In this document: positions 1-8,417 of the stretch, piece by piece
Numbering within the stretch: the stretch's first letter is position 1
Layout of the letters: the number at the start of each line of letters is the position of its first letter
NCBI GenBank assembly: GCA_964368445.1
Contig: CAYJAY010000005.1
Span: 1-64,000, forward strand
Direction: 5' to 3'
Source of the DNA: CAYJAY01 sp964368445
Lineage (GTDB): Bacteria > Bacillota > Clostridia > Oscillospirales > Ruminococcaceae
DNA: 64,000 nt
Notes under the pieces: model-generated
The model's database searches: none
Seen by the model: only the letters and a program-made list of their open reading frames with translations
What the model was told of the DNA's origin: nothing
Program-made: the position numbers and the translations under genes

Positions 1-45
1 TAACGCTTCTTAAAATTGATGCACCGGAGTCGATGTAGTTTTTTT

Positions 46-134
46 AATGCGTAATTCGTAATTCGTAATTTTGGCAGTTATAATTAATAGTTTATGGTTA
101 ATAGTTATTGAGCGCCTTACGGCGAAATTTAAAT
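46..134. repeat. TAATTCG heptad tract plus short hairpin module
   Basis: A short run of the 7-bp unit TAATTCG (about three copies, one with the GCG variant) at 46-71 is followed by the hairpin CGCC-TTAC-GGCG at 113-124 and then AAATTTAAAT. The same two-part arrangement recurs at many intergenic sites in the window. No coding sequence is evident in 1-418; the short open frames there cover repeats. Confidence 0.75.
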
Positions 135-323
135 ATATAGTTTTATAGAATTTCCGTTTGTTTGTGGCTTGGTAGTTCGACTATGCAACAAAAGGCAAAC
201 CGTAGGGGACGAGGCTCCAACAAAATTGGCATTGCCGGTTGTCCTCTCTCATTCGTTCGACCTCGCAACAAACGATCTGCATAGAGAACAGATTTTTCAA
301 AAAAATAAATATACCATCATTGC

Positions 324-348
324 GGACAGGGGCAAGCCCTGTCCCTAC
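324..348 (+). repeat. Variable-stem hairpin ending in CTAC
   Basis: GGACAGGG (324-331) pairs with CCCTGTCC (337-344) and is followed directly by CTAC. It belongs to a family of hairpins in this window whose stems differ completely but which keep GG..CC ends and the CTAC flank. Confidence 0.6.
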
Positions 349-382
349 ATTCTGTTTTTTTACACAACATTTTTATAACTTT

Positions 383-417
383 AAACGGGAGGGCTTTCGC
401 GCCTCCCGTTTTTCTAT
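383..417 (+). terminator. Intrinsic terminator, probably bidirectional
   Basis: AAACGGGAGG (383-392) pairs with CCTCCCGTTT (402-411) around a 9-nt loop, and T-rich sequence follows on the plus strand. It sits just past the 3' end of the minus-strand gene ending at 419, so it may end that transcript as well as rightward transcripts. Confidence 0.75.
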
Positions 418-418
418 T

Positions 419-1126
419 CTACCCTAAATCGAACTCTTTATTGTCGATGTCGATAAATCCTTTTTGCGCCGACACCCCGAAATATTTTTGTATAAGTTCA
501 AAAAGCTCGTCCCGCGCCGAAATGACATCTTGTTTTCTCGAACTAAAACCGTCTATCGGAAAAACAAGGTCGGTTGAGTTTTGGTCTATCCTCCCCGCCG
601 CAAGTTGTCGCCAGATAAACCGACGCGTCCTCACTTCGGTTCCCGAGACATAGACAGGCTCGCCCGGTTTTATAACGTCGGAGCTCCCCTCCTCGACCGG
701 CGTCGCGTCACAGTCGGCTTGTGTTGCAAGCCGAACCGCAAGCCCTGTGCCTTTGAAACTTTGGATATCGTGTATCCCAAGCGGAAGCGAATATCTAAGC
801 GAAACCGCGTTTCCAAGGTCGACAAGCGGATTAATCGACGGAAGTTCCCCTTTTTTCGCAACACGCGTTAAAAGCGACTCTATCGACGACATATATTTAT
901 TCGGGTTAATCTCAAGTTTTAAAAAAGCCTCTCGAAACGACGCTAGCTCGGGAAGCTGTTTAACGTTTTGGCCTTCAAGTTTTTGCTTTTTTTCGTTCAA
1001 CGTTTCAAACAAAAAATTTTTTATCTCGTCGCCGTATTCGCTGTTTTTAACCCCACAAGCGCGCACAACCCCAACACAATAGTCGGGGATCTTTTGGAAG
1101 ATTTCCTGTTCAACATAAAATTTCAT
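419..1126 (-). CDS. B3/B4 domain protein (PheT-like tRNA-binding domain family)
   Basis: A 235-residue protein resembling the stand-alone B3/B4 domain proteins related to the editing region of the phenylalanyl-tRNA synthetase beta chain. The stretch SSIESLLTRVAKKGELPSIN, then PLVDLGNAVSLRYSLPLGIHD and the later TRRFIWRQ are typical of the family. Members are thought to bind or edit mischarged tRNA or free amino acids, but function is not settled. The frame is open further upstream (to 1258), but I chose the ATG at 1126 (MKFYVEQEIF) because GGAAG lies nine bases before it and family similarity begins there. The gene stands alone, divergent from the pilin gene, with a strong hairpin at its end. 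Confidence 0.8.
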   Translation of the reverse strand: MKFYVEQEIFQKIPDYCVGVVRACGVKNSEYGDEIKNFLFETLNEKKQKLEGQNVKQLPELASFREAFLKLEINPNKYMSSIESLLTRVAKKGELPSINPLVDLGNAVSLRYSLPLGIHDIQSFKGTGLAVRLATQADCDATPVEEGSSDVIKPGEPVYVSGTEVRTRRFIWRQLAAGRIDQNSTDLVFPIDGFSSRKQDVISARDELFELIQKYFGVSAQKGFIDIDNKEFDLG

Positions 1127-1261
1127 CTTTTTTTGCTTCCTTTTTTCTTTTTTCATGCGTAACATTATATCAAAACTATATTCGGTTATCAACATCAGCT
1201 TTTTCGAGTGTGTCCGTTTCGCTTGTTTTTTACAAAAAACGTTGGAAAATTTAAACAACAG

Positions 1262-1290
1262 TTGTAAAGCGAATATAATTATGCTATAGT
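1262..1290 (+). promoter_or_regulatory. Sigma-A type promoter of the lone pilin gene
   Basis: TTGTAA (1262-1267) and TATAGT (1285-1290) are separated by 17 bp, and lie about 50 bp before the chosen start of the pilin gene. Confidence 0.6.
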
Positions 1291-1338
1291 TATATTACAC
1301 GCATGTCACTCATAAAAAAACAGAGGTTTAGGATTCAT

Positions 1339-1887
1339 ATGAAAATAAAAAAAGCTAACAAAAACAACAAAGGTTTCACGTTGGTTGAACTTATAATCGT
1401 TGTTGCTATCATTGCGGTTCTTGCGGCGGTTCTTGCCCCACAATATTTGAGATATGTCGAAAGAGCCCGTCAATCAAACGACCTACAAAACGCAACCAAC
1501 TTGATGAGAGCAGCCACAGTGGTTGCTTCCGACCCGATAAACAACATCTCCGCAGGTTCCTACTTCGTTGTTAGGTGGGACACCTCCACAAGCACTAGAG
1601 GCCCAGACCCAAGCAATGGAACCGGCGGCATAACTGCCGAAGTTCGTTCCGCCACAAGTTCTGCTCCCCCCCTCTCGCAAGCCGAGTTAGATGTTATTGA
1701 AGCTCAACTTTTGGCTATCATGGGCGCAGATTCAAACGGCTCTATCGGAGACGGCCAATCTGCTTTGTCTCAAACCGACGACTTGTTGTTTAGAATAAAC
1801 ACCTCTAACGGAAACATCGAGGTTCACACATATTATAGATATTGGGTAGACGAAATCGGAGTTTCTGCCGGAATTGCTAGTTATTAA
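1339..1887 (+). CDS. Type IV major pilin (PilE/PilA-like), stand-alone copy
   Basis: A 182-residue prepilin. A short basic leader (MKIKKANKNNKG) precedes the prepilin-peptidase site G|FTLVELIIVVAIIAVLAAV, with Glu at +5 of the mature protein; the hydrophobic N-terminal helix continues as LAPQYLRYVERARQ. The C-terminal part is a Ser/Thr/Gly-rich globular region. The first 50 mature residues are almost identical to those of the two pilins at 62276-62800 and 63051-63584, while the rest diverges. The ATG at 1339 was chosen over the in-frame upstream ATG at 1303 because it gives the usual leader length. The gene has its own promoter and terminator, far from the main pilus locus in this window, so its subunit is presumably processed and assembled by that machinery. 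Confidence 0.92.
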   Translation: MKIKKANKNNKGFTLVELIIVVAIIAVLAAVLAPQYLRYVERARQSNDLQNATNLMRAATVVASDPINNISAGSYFVVRWDTSTSTRGPDPSNGTGGITAEVRSATSSAPPLSQAELDVIEAQLLAIMGADSNGSIGDGQSALSQTDDLLFRINTSNGNIEVHTYYRYWVDEIGVSAGIASY

Positions 1888-1917
1888 TTCATAAGAAGTT
1901 TAATTTGGTTAACTCTA

Positions 1918-1955
1918 AAGACCGCGACAAAATCTTGTCGCGGTCTTATTTTGCT
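1918..1955 (+). terminator. Intrinsic terminator of the lone pilin gene
   Basis: A perfect 13-bp stem, AAGACCGCGACAA (1918-1930) with TTGTCGCGGTCTT (1935-1947), a 4-nt loop and a T-rich tail. Confidence 0.92.
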
Positions 1956-2018
1956 GTTTTTTTATATATTTTTTTTATGTCGAAATAAAAAATATTTTGC
2001 AAACCCCCTTTATTTTTT

Positions 2019-2048
2019 TTGTATAGTGTGATAGAATTTATATATAAT
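2019..2048 (+). promoter_or_regulatory. Possible gdhA promoter
   Basis: TTGTAT (2019-2024) and TATAAT (2043-2048) with an 18-bp spacer, about 70 bp before gdhA. The surrounding sequence is very AT-rich, so chance matches are possible. Confidence 0.4.
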
Positions 2049-2118
2049 GTTTAAAGAAATTATGTATAATTTTATACGTTAAAGCTTTAAACAGTTAAAA
2101 AGAAAGGAAATAGCAAAT

Positions 2119-3387
2119 ATGTCGGGTAAATACAATCCATATGATAACATGCTTGCGGTTTTGGATTCAACCGCCGAAATGATGAAGCTTGAAAAGAACG
2201 ATTATGAGATGTTGAAACATCCGGAGCGCGAACTTAAAGTTGCAATTCCTATCAAAATGGACAACGGCGAACTTCGAGTTTTCGAGGGTTATCGTGTTCA
2301 ACACTCAAGCGCAAGAGGTCCTTTCAAGGGTGGAATTCGCTACCACGAAATGGTCGATATCGACGAAGTTAAGGCTCTGGCGGCTTGGATGAGCTTCAAA
2401 TGTGCCGTTGTTAACATCCCATACGGCGGAGCAAAAGGCGCCGTCAAGGTCAACCCACAAGAGCTTTCAAGGGGCGAACTCGAAAGGTTGACAAGAAGAT
2501 ATACCGCTATGATACTTCCTTTAATAGGTCCACAAAAAGACATTCCCGCTCCCGATGTCAACACAAACGGAATGATAATGGGCTGGATAATGGACACCTA
2601 TAGCATGTTCAAAGGCTATAACGTCCAAGGCGTTGTTACCGGTAAACCGTTTGAAATCGGCGGTTCGCTCGGTCGTCCCGAGGCTACTGGCCGCGGTGTC
2701 TCGATAGCAACAAAACGCGCATTGCTTGAATATTTCGGCGATCAACAATACTCAAACTACACCGTCGCGGTTCAAGGTATGGGTAACGTTGGCGGCGTTG
2801 CGGCAAAACTAATGTATGAAGATGGCTTTAAAGTCGTCGCCGTAAGCGACGTTTCGGGCGGATACTACAACGAAAAAGGTCTTAATATCCCCGAAATGCT
2901 TGAATACATAGCAAATAGTGAAAAAAGATCTCTCGAAGGCTATAAAGCCGACGGAGTCACAAACATAACAAACGAAGATATAATCACATGTAAATGTGAC
3001 ATTCTTCTCCCATGTGCGCTTGAAAACCAAATAACCGCAAGCAAGGCGGTCGAGGTTCAAGCAAAACTTGTCGTCGAGGGCGCAAACGGTCCTACGACTA
3101 TTGCGGCGGACGACATAATGACGGAACGCGGCATCTTTGTCGTGCCCGACATTCTTGCAAACGCCGGCGGTGTTGTTGTTTCATACTTTGAATGGTGTCA
3201 AAACGAACAACACATGAACTGGGAACTCGACGAGATAAACGCTCAGCTCGAAAGAATTATGCAAAAAGCTTTCGACGAAGTTGCGGCTATGAAAGTTAAA
3301 CAAAACTGCAACCTCAGAAAAGCCGCTTATGCTGTTGCTATCGGACGTCTTTCCGCGGCGAAACAGTTCAGAGAGATTTTCCCCTAA
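2119..3387 (+). CDS. gdhA: Glutamate dehydrogenase
   Basis: A 422-residue hexameric-type glutamate dehydrogenase that interconverts glutamate with 2-oxoglutarate and ammonium in the cytoplasm. Visible landmarks are the substrate-binding segment VQHSSARGPFKGGIRYH (about 60-76), the catalytic lysine region IPYGGAKGAV (about 100-109), PAPDVNT (about 143) and the Rossmann motif VQGMGNVGG (about 219-227). Length is normal for the family. AAAGGAAA lies about 12 bases before the ATG. It is a single-gene unit ending in a strong terminator. In an amino-acid-fermenting or hexuronate-using anaerobe it would balance ammonium; the neighbouring cluster encodes a possible ammonia-releasing deaminase, but a functional link is only inferred. 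Confidence 0.95.
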   Translation: MSGKYNPYDNMLAVLDSTAEMMKLEKNDYEMLKHPERELKVAIPIKMDNGELRVFEGYRVQHSSARGPFKGGIRYHEMVDIDEVKALAAWMSFKCAVVNIPYGGAKGAVKVNPQELSRGELERLTRRYTAMILPLIGPQKDIPAPDVNTNGMIMGWIMDTYSMFKGYNVQGVVTGKPFEIGGSLGRPEATGRGVSIATKRALLEYFGDQQYSNYTVAVQGMGNVGGVAAKLMYEDGFKVVAVSDVSGGYYNEKGLNIPEMLEYIANSEKRSLEGYKADGVTNITNEDIITCKCDILLPCALENQITASKAVEVQAKLVVEGANGPTTIAADDIMTERGIFVVPDILANAGGVVVSYFEWCQNEQHMNWELDEINAQLERIMQKAFDEVAAMKVKQNCNLRKAAYAVAIGRLSAAKQFREIFP

Positions 3388-3413
3388 TAGATAAAATAAA
3401 AACAAAAAGCACA

Positions 3414-3447
3414 AAAGAGCAACCGACAAAATCGGTTGCTCTTTTTA
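3414..3447. terminator. Bidirectional terminator between gdhA and the UxuB-like gene
   Basis: AAAGAGCAACCGA (3414-3426) pairs with TCGGTTGCTCTTT (3432-3444), flanked by A-rich and T-rich runs. The same stem sequence is reused after the AEC transporter gene near 22105. Confidence 0.92.
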
Positions 3448-3472
3448 ATGTGGTTTATGCTCTTAATGAACA

Positions 3473-5080
3473 TTACTCTACAACTTTTTCGAGAAGTTTA
3501 GAAACAGCTCCCGTGCCGCTTACCATCTCGGCAAAATATTGTTCCACCAAATCGCCAAGCCCCACTTCGTAAAGGTTAACTCCGAAAATCTTGGGATTAG
3601 AAAGGATTGTTTCCAACTCATTATGGAAATCCCGCGCCTCTCCGAGTTTTATGTTAGACAACATCGGAACAAGTGTTTCGAGCATCGGGTCAAAGCTTAA
3701 TTCAAATTTTTGACCATTGTCGTCAACACCTAAAAGATAGCGACACCAAGCAGCAAGAACCAACGGAATATATTTCAAATCTTTAACATTAAGATCTTGT
3801 CTTTCAACATACGTTTTAATAGTCTCACCAAAACGTATCGAAAGCTTTTGGCTGGTGTCCATTGCGATGCGTTGTGGCGAATCAGGATTATACGGATTGG
3901 TAAATCTAACGTTTAAAACGGTCTTTGCAAACTCTATAGGATCGATTATTCCGGGGTTTGAAACAACCGGCATCGACTCGTCAAAAGCTATTCTTTCAAC
4001 AAGTGTTCGCAACTTTTCGTTTTTCATCTCTTCGCTGATTAATTTATAACCTAAAAGACAACCGAACATAGCAAGGCATGTGTGAAGCGGATTTAAACAG
4101 GTACAAACTTTCATTCGCTCGAACCTGTCGACCGTTTCTCTGTCTGTAAAATATACTCCCTCGCCATAAAATGTTGGACGACCGTTTGGAAAACTGTCTT
4201 CGACAACAAGATACTGTGTCTCTTCTGCGTTTACAAAAGGAGCAACATAGGTTTTTTTAGACGTTATGATAGGATCGATATCCTCTAGACCCTCTGCTAT
4301 TAATTTGGCTTTAACTGTTTCGTCCGGCCTTGGGGTTATTTTGTCTATCGCCGACCACGGAAAACTCACACAACTTTTGTTACATAGATAATCATAAAAT
4401 CCCGATTCGACATGACCGTTTTCAACCCAATGTTTAGCGTATTCATGAACGGCATTTAAAAGCAAATCTCCGTTGTGTGAACAGTTGTCCATGCTAACAA
4501 GCGCTATTGGAAACGCTCCGTTTTGATACCTATGGTAGCAAAGCGCCGCCACTTTTCCGATGTATGTAATCGGTTTGTTTGGCCCATTGAGAAAATCGCT
4601 TGCAACCGACGGTATAAACTCCATCTTATCATTTTTTATGCTGTAACCTTTTTCGGTTATAGTAAAGCTCACCATTTTCAAGCTTTTTGCCGAAAATATA
4701 TCTTTCATGACATTCCAGTCGTCCGACTCGGTGTCCATCATGAGCGATTCGACAACGCTTCCAACCAAATGTTTTTCTATTTCTCCCGAAGACTTTAAAG
4801 ACACCGTAACACTAAGGTTATCAAACCGCCTATATGCATATTCAATAATTTCATAATCAAATCCTTCGGCGACTATTATCCCACATTCGCTTTTATTGTC
4901 GTTAAGAACCTGCTGATAGTCCTTTGCTATGAATGCGCGAAAAATGTTTCCGGCCCCAAGATGTAGCCATTCGGGATTTGACATTGTTTTTTCATGTATG
5001 AGTTTACGGTCGTATTCGGGGGTTTTATACCCAAATTTTTTCCAATAATCACTGCTGATATTAACATCTTTTATCTTCAT
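3473..5080 (-). CDS. uxuB: Mannitol dehydrogenase family oxidoreductase, probable D-fructuronate reductase
   Basis: A 535-residue polyol-specific long-chain dehydrogenase. The N-terminal Rossmann region shows LHLGAGNIFRAFIAKDYQQ (about 39-57), typical of fructuronate/mannonate and tagaturonate/altronate reductases; the C-terminal half has CLNPLHTCLAMFGCLLGY. The probable reaction is NADH-dependent reduction of D-fructuronate to D-mannonate. The neighbouring KDG kinase and KDPG aldolase genes support a hexuronate role. Mannonate dehydratase (UxuA) is not in the window, so the exact substrate is uncertain. The start follows AAAGGTTAAAACG. It is the last gene of the minus-strand cluster, separated from kdgK by a 115-bp gap with a hairpin. 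Confidence 0.85.
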   Translation of the reverse strand: MKIKDVNISSDYWKKFGYKTPEYDRKLIHEKTMSNPEWLHLGAGNIFRAFIAKDYQQVLNDNKSECGIIVAEGFDYEIIEYAYRRFDNLSVTVSLKSSGEIEKHLVGSVVESLMMDTESDDWNVMKDIFSAKSLKMVSFTITEKGYSIKNDKMEFIPSVASDFLNGPNKPITYIGKVAALCYHRYQNGAFPIALVSMDNCSHNGDLLLNAVHEYAKHWVENGHVESGFYDYLCNKSCVSFPWSAIDKITPRPDETVKAKLIAEGLEDIDPIITSKKTYVAPFVNAEETQYLVVEDSFPNGRPTFYGEGVYFTDRETVDRFERMKVCTCLNPLHTCLAMFGCLLGYKLISEEMKNEKLRTLVERIAFDESMPVVSNPGIIDPIEFAKTVLNVRFTNPYNPDSPQRIAMDTSQKLSIRFGETIKTYVERQDLNVKDLKYIPLVLAAWCRYLLGVDDNGQKFELSFDPMLETLVPMLSNIKLGEARDFHNELETILSNPKIFGVNLYEVGLGDLVEQYFAEMVSGTGAVSKLLEKVVE

Positions 5081-5129
5081 CGTTTTAACCTTTCGTAGTT
5101 ATTCAACATTAACAAACTTAACTATTTTA

Positions 5130-5177
5130 AATAAACACCTCTCGGATTTATCTATAAATACGCAAGAGGTGTTTATT
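5130..5177 (-). terminator. Long-stem hairpin between kdgK and uxuB (attenuator or processing site)
   Basis: A 13-bp perfect stem AATAAACACCTCT (5130-5142) with AGAGGTGTTTATT (5165-5177) and a 22-nt loop. There is no clear U-run, so it may adjust expression between the two genes and not stop transcription completely. Confidence 0.55.
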
Positions 5178-5194
5178 GTACGAATTTTGTTTAA

Positions 5195-6223
5195 TTATCT
5201 TTGAACTCGGCCGCTTCCGTCTCCGCCCATAAGAGACTTAACTTCTGCAACGCTAACTCTGTTGAAGTCTCCATCAATGCTATGCTTTAAACAACTTGCC
5301 GCAACCGCAAATTCCAAAGCAGTTTGACAGTCTTTTTTATATTCGTTTAATCCATATATCAATCCGGAAGCAAAGCTGTCGCCGCCTCCAACACGGTCGA
5401 CAATGTCGTTTATCATGTATTGTTTGCTCATATAAAAATTCTCTCTGTCGTTGAGGCAAGCCGACCAACCGTTGATATCCGCGCTTTTGCTTTCGCGCAA
5501 AGTAATCGCAATCAGTTTCATGTTTGGATACGCTTTTAAAACTTTATTGCTCAAGTCTTGATATTTCTGTTTATCAAGTTCGCCTTTTTCAACATCGACA
5601 TCAAGCGTTATTTCTAAAGATTTCTGAACATCTTCTTCGTTAGCAATCGCAACATCAACATATTTAGCAAGCTCTCTCATAACTTCGGCGGCAGTTTTTC
5701 CGTATTTCCAAAGATTTTTTCTGAAGTTAAGATCACACGAAACTGTAATTCCGCGTTTTTTTGCTTGTTGGACACTTTCCAAAGAAACCTCCATTGCAGT
5801 TTGCGATATTGCCGGAGTTATCCCCGTTATGTGAAACCATTCAACGCCTTCAAACACCGTGTCCCAATTGAAATCTTGAACGCTTGCTAGCGCCATCGAA
5901 CTGTACTCACGGTCATAGACAACTTTACTCGGGCGTTGGTTTGCTCCTGTCTCAAGGTAGTAAATCCCCATTCTTCCCTTGCCGCGTATGACTCGGCTTG
6001 TATCAACGCCGAAACGTCTCAGTTCGTTTATGCATTCATCCCCTATGACATTATTAGTTATTACGCTAACAAATCCCGAATCTAATCCAAAGTTTGAAAG
6101 CGAAACCGCGACGTTTGCCTCGCCTCCGCCATAAGTTGCCTCGAACATCGGACTTTGAAGAAATCTTTGATGTGCCGGGGATTTTAATCGTAACATTATC
6201 TCGCCAAGACTTATATATTTCAT
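5195..6223 (-). CDS. kdgK: 2-keto-3-deoxygluconate kinase (PfkB family)
   Basis: A 342-residue PfkB-family sugar kinase that would phosphorylate 2-keto-3-deoxygluconate to KDPG. It shows the N-terminal substrate motif GGGEANVAVSLSNFGL (about 32-47), RPSKVVYDREYSS, and the C-terminal ATP/anion-hole signature DRVGGGDSFASGL with catalytic Asp282; the usual GAGDS is GGGDS here. AAGGAGAATTAGAG precedes the ATG. The order kdgK - aldolase - reductase is the classic hexuronate end-route. A related sugar substrate cannot be excluded from sequence alone. Confidence 0.9.
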   Translation of the reverse strand: MKYISLGEIMLRLKSPAHQRFLQSPMFEATYGGGEANVAVSLSNFGLDSGFVSVITNNVIGDECINELRRFGVDTSRVIRGKGRMGIYYLETGANQRPSKVVYDREYSSMALASVQDFNWDTVFEGVEWFHITGITPAISQTAMEVSLESVQQAKKRGITVSCDLNFRKNLWKYGKTAAEVMRELAKYVDVAIANEEDVQKSLEITLDVDVEKGELDKQKYQDLSNKVLKAYPNMKLIAITLRESKSADINGWSACLNDRENFYMSKQYMINDIVDRVGGGDSFASGLIYGLNEYKKDCQTALEFAVAASCLKHSIDGDFNRVSVAEVKSLMGGDGSGRVQR

Positions 6224-6359
6224 CTCTAATTCTCCTTATACTAACGTTTGACTATAAAAAGATACAAAAAACCGAGTTTTAAACTTTGATATATAGTTTT
6301 TAACAAGTTTTTTTAGATTTCTTTTAATATAGGATTACTGTTTTTAACTTACTATTTTT

Positions 6360-7316
6360 TTATTTTTGCAACAGGTGCATTGCAAAGCCACCCATCTCGC
6401 CCTTTAAATATACCGCAATCATCTTTCCGTCTTTGTGTTTGGCCGTTTCTTGATCGATAATAAACCCGTGTTTTTCAAGATAATAGATAGCTCTTTGTAT
6501 GTTGTTGGTTCTAATCGCAATATGTCCGTTTTGGCCAAGATAGATAGATTTCATAACTTCTATGCCGCTACTTGCAAATATGCTGCTGCTACCATCTTTC
6601 GCTTGAAATCCAAACGCATTGCTTATTTTATTAGAAACAACTTTTGCGCTAGCTTCATCCTGTGTGTTTATTCCGATATGTGCAACCTCAAAACCAAGCG
6701 AAGCGTTAACCGCCTCGGCGCAAAGTTCGGTTATTTTGTCTGTGTTACGTTCTGAAATATCCTTTTTGGTGCAGATCCAACTTCCGCCAACAGTGTGGAT
6801 TATAGGGGAAGCGGAAAACTCGCCGATGTTTTTTAAGCTTACGCCACCGGTCGGAATAAATTTAATTCCCCCAAAAGGCCCTGCCAACGCTTTCATAGCC
6901 TCCAGCCCACCATAGATGTTAGCCGGAAAAAATTTAATTACTTTCAAGTCAAATTTAAGCGCCGCCATGATTTCGGTTGGCGTTACACACCCCGGCGTTA
7001 TTGAAACGTCGTTGTCGACACACCATTCAACAACCTGTTGGTCAAAGCCCGGGCTTACAATAAACTTTGAACCGGCTTCGCAAGCAGATTTGCACTGTTC
7101 CAACGTCACAACCGTTCCGGCACCAACTAACATTTCCGGCACATTTTCGCTTACAAGCTTTATCGCCTCAAGAGCCGCCGATGTTCTTAGAGTTATCTCC
7201 ATGACATCTATGCCGCCAGCCAACAAGGCTTTTGCCGTTGGAACGGCATCCTGTGCGTTTTCAATTACTACAACGGGAACAACAGCGTTGTTTCCAAGTC
7301 TTTTTATACAATCCAT
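6360..7316 (-). CDS. eda: KDPG/KHG aldolase fused to a C-terminal VOC (glyoxalase-like) domain
   Basis: A 318-residue two-domain protein. Residues 1 to about 205 are a class I KDPG aldolase: Glu40 and Arg44 in MEITLRT, Thr68 in GAGT, the Schiff-base Lys128 in VIKFFPA, and IPTGGV. This part would cleave KDPG to pyruvate and glyceraldehyde-3-P. Residues from about 211 to 318 look like a half-size VOC/glyoxalase module (AHIGINTQDEASAK..., then IAIRTNNIQRAIYYLEKHGF and AMHLLQK). Typical Eda is about 210 residues, so the extra domain is real and in frame. It may bind a metal or ligand or act on a by-product; its function is unknown. Eleven bases separate it from the upstream Ldh2-type gene, indicating co-transcription. 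Confidence 0.88.
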   Translation of the reverse strand: MDCIKRLGNNAVVPVVVIENAQDAVPTAKALLAGGIDVMEITLRTSAALEAIKLVSENVPEMLVGAGTVVTLEQCKSACEAGSKFIVSPGFDQQVVEWCVDNDVSITPGCVTPTEIMAALKFDLKVIKFFPANIYGGLEAMKALAGPFGGIKFIPTGGVSLKNIGEFSASPIIHTVGGSWICTKKDISERNTDKITELCAEAVNASLGFEVAHIGINTQDEASAKVVSNKISNAFGFQAKDGSSSIFASSGIEVMKSIYLGQNGHIAIRTNNIQRAIYYLEKHGFIIDQETAKHKDGKMIAVYLKGEMGGFAMHLLQK

Positions 7317-7327
7317 GTCTTTTCCAC

Positions 7328-8380
7328 CTACTCTTCACGTTTTAATTGAATTTCAAGCTCTTTGCTCATCTCAAGCAAAGAATCGGCAACAGCTTGCGGC
7401 AACTCGATTACATCTATCCATTTATCATGCTTATTCCATTCGATCTCTCCCGGAATAAATATATTTTCGCTACCCTTAGCTTTTGGTGTTGTGTGAATTG
7501 CGTCAACAAGTTCCATGCTACGTTCGACATAGTTTTGTTTACCACAAAATTTATCAACATCGATAGCTATAAAAGTGTGGCAAACATTGTTGCTTGTTTC
7601 GGGATCGAAACACCAACTTTTTATCTCGCCTAAACTACTGATTGAACCGCCCGAAAGAACTCCGGTCAAAAGCTCTACCATAAAAGCAATTCCATATCCT
7701 TTATGTGCGCCAAAAGGTTGCATAGCGCCTTGTTCGGGATAGTTGCTAGGATCTGTTGTCGGAAGCCCATCTTTATCGACTATCCATGTGTCGGGGATTT
7801 TAACGCCGTCTTTGCGCGCTTGAACCACCTTCAAAGACGCAACGTTACTCATAGCTATATCTAAAAACGCGCTTTTATCGTTTGAAATCGGGCTTGAATA
7901 AGCAAAAGGATTGTTGCCCAAAATCATCCCACGTGCTCCGGGAATCGTCATGTTAGGGTCAACATTTGACACAGCAATTCCAAGCATACCTGATTTTGAA
8001 GCCATGTTGGAATAAAATCCGGCCGCGCCAAAATGCGTGCTGTTTTTGACGGTTACAAGCGCTATCCCTGTTTCTTTTGCTTTGTTAATCGCCATCTCCA
8101 TCGCTTTGTATCCCGCGACCATTCCCATTCCGGCGTTTGCATCAAGCAAAGCAAAAGAACTTCCTTGTTTTAAAACGGTGGGTTCAGCTTTAAAATCCAT
8201 TCCACCCGCTCTTTGTTTTTTAACATATCCAAATAGATTTTTGGTTCCGTGGCTGTTTGTTCCAAAAGCATCGGTTTCACACAAAACCTCCGCTGTTATC
8301 TTTGCGTTTTCCTCGCTCATTCCTTCTTTGACACAACACGCCATGCAAAAATCTTTGAAATTCTGCATTTTAATCTTCAT
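7328..8380 (-). CDS. Ldh2/YbiC/YjmC family NAD(P)-dependent 2-hydroxyacid (keto-acid) dehydrogenase
   Basis: A 350-residue member of the malate/L-lactate/ureidoglycolate/2,3-diketogulonate reductase family, a fold unrelated to classical LDH. Typical segments are the early ETDAFGTNSHGTKNL region (about 37-51) with the conserved SHG, VKNSTHFGAAGFY (about 117-129), and GHKGYG near the C-terminal third (AHKGYGIAFMVELL). A relative, yjmC, sits in the B. subtilis hexuronate operon, which matches the context here. I chose the ATG at 8380 over the GTG at 8389 because AAAGGGTG is well placed for it and overlaps the GTG. The substrate is probably a sugar-derived 2-hydroxy/2-keto acid. Confidence 0.85.
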   Translation of the reverse strand: MKIKMQNFKDFCMACCVKEGMSEENAKITAEVLCETDAFGTNSHGTKNLFGYVKKQRAGGMDFKAEPTVLKQGSSFALLDANAGMGMVAGYKAMEMAINKAKETGIALVTVKNSTHFGAAGFYSNMASKSGMLGIAVSNVDPNMTIPGARGMILGNNPFAYSSPISNDKSAFLDIAMSNVASLKVVQARKDGVKIPDTWIVDKDGLPTTDPSNYPEQGAMQPFGAHKGYGIAFMVELLTGVLSGGSISSLGEIKSWCFDPETSNNVCHTFIAIDVDKFCGKQNYVERSMELVDAIHTTPKAKGSENIFIPGEIEWNKHDKWIDVIELPQAVADSLLEMSKELEIQLKREE

Positions 8381-8417
8381 ATTGTTCACCCTTTCTTGTC
8401 ATAAAAATTAATTTTCA

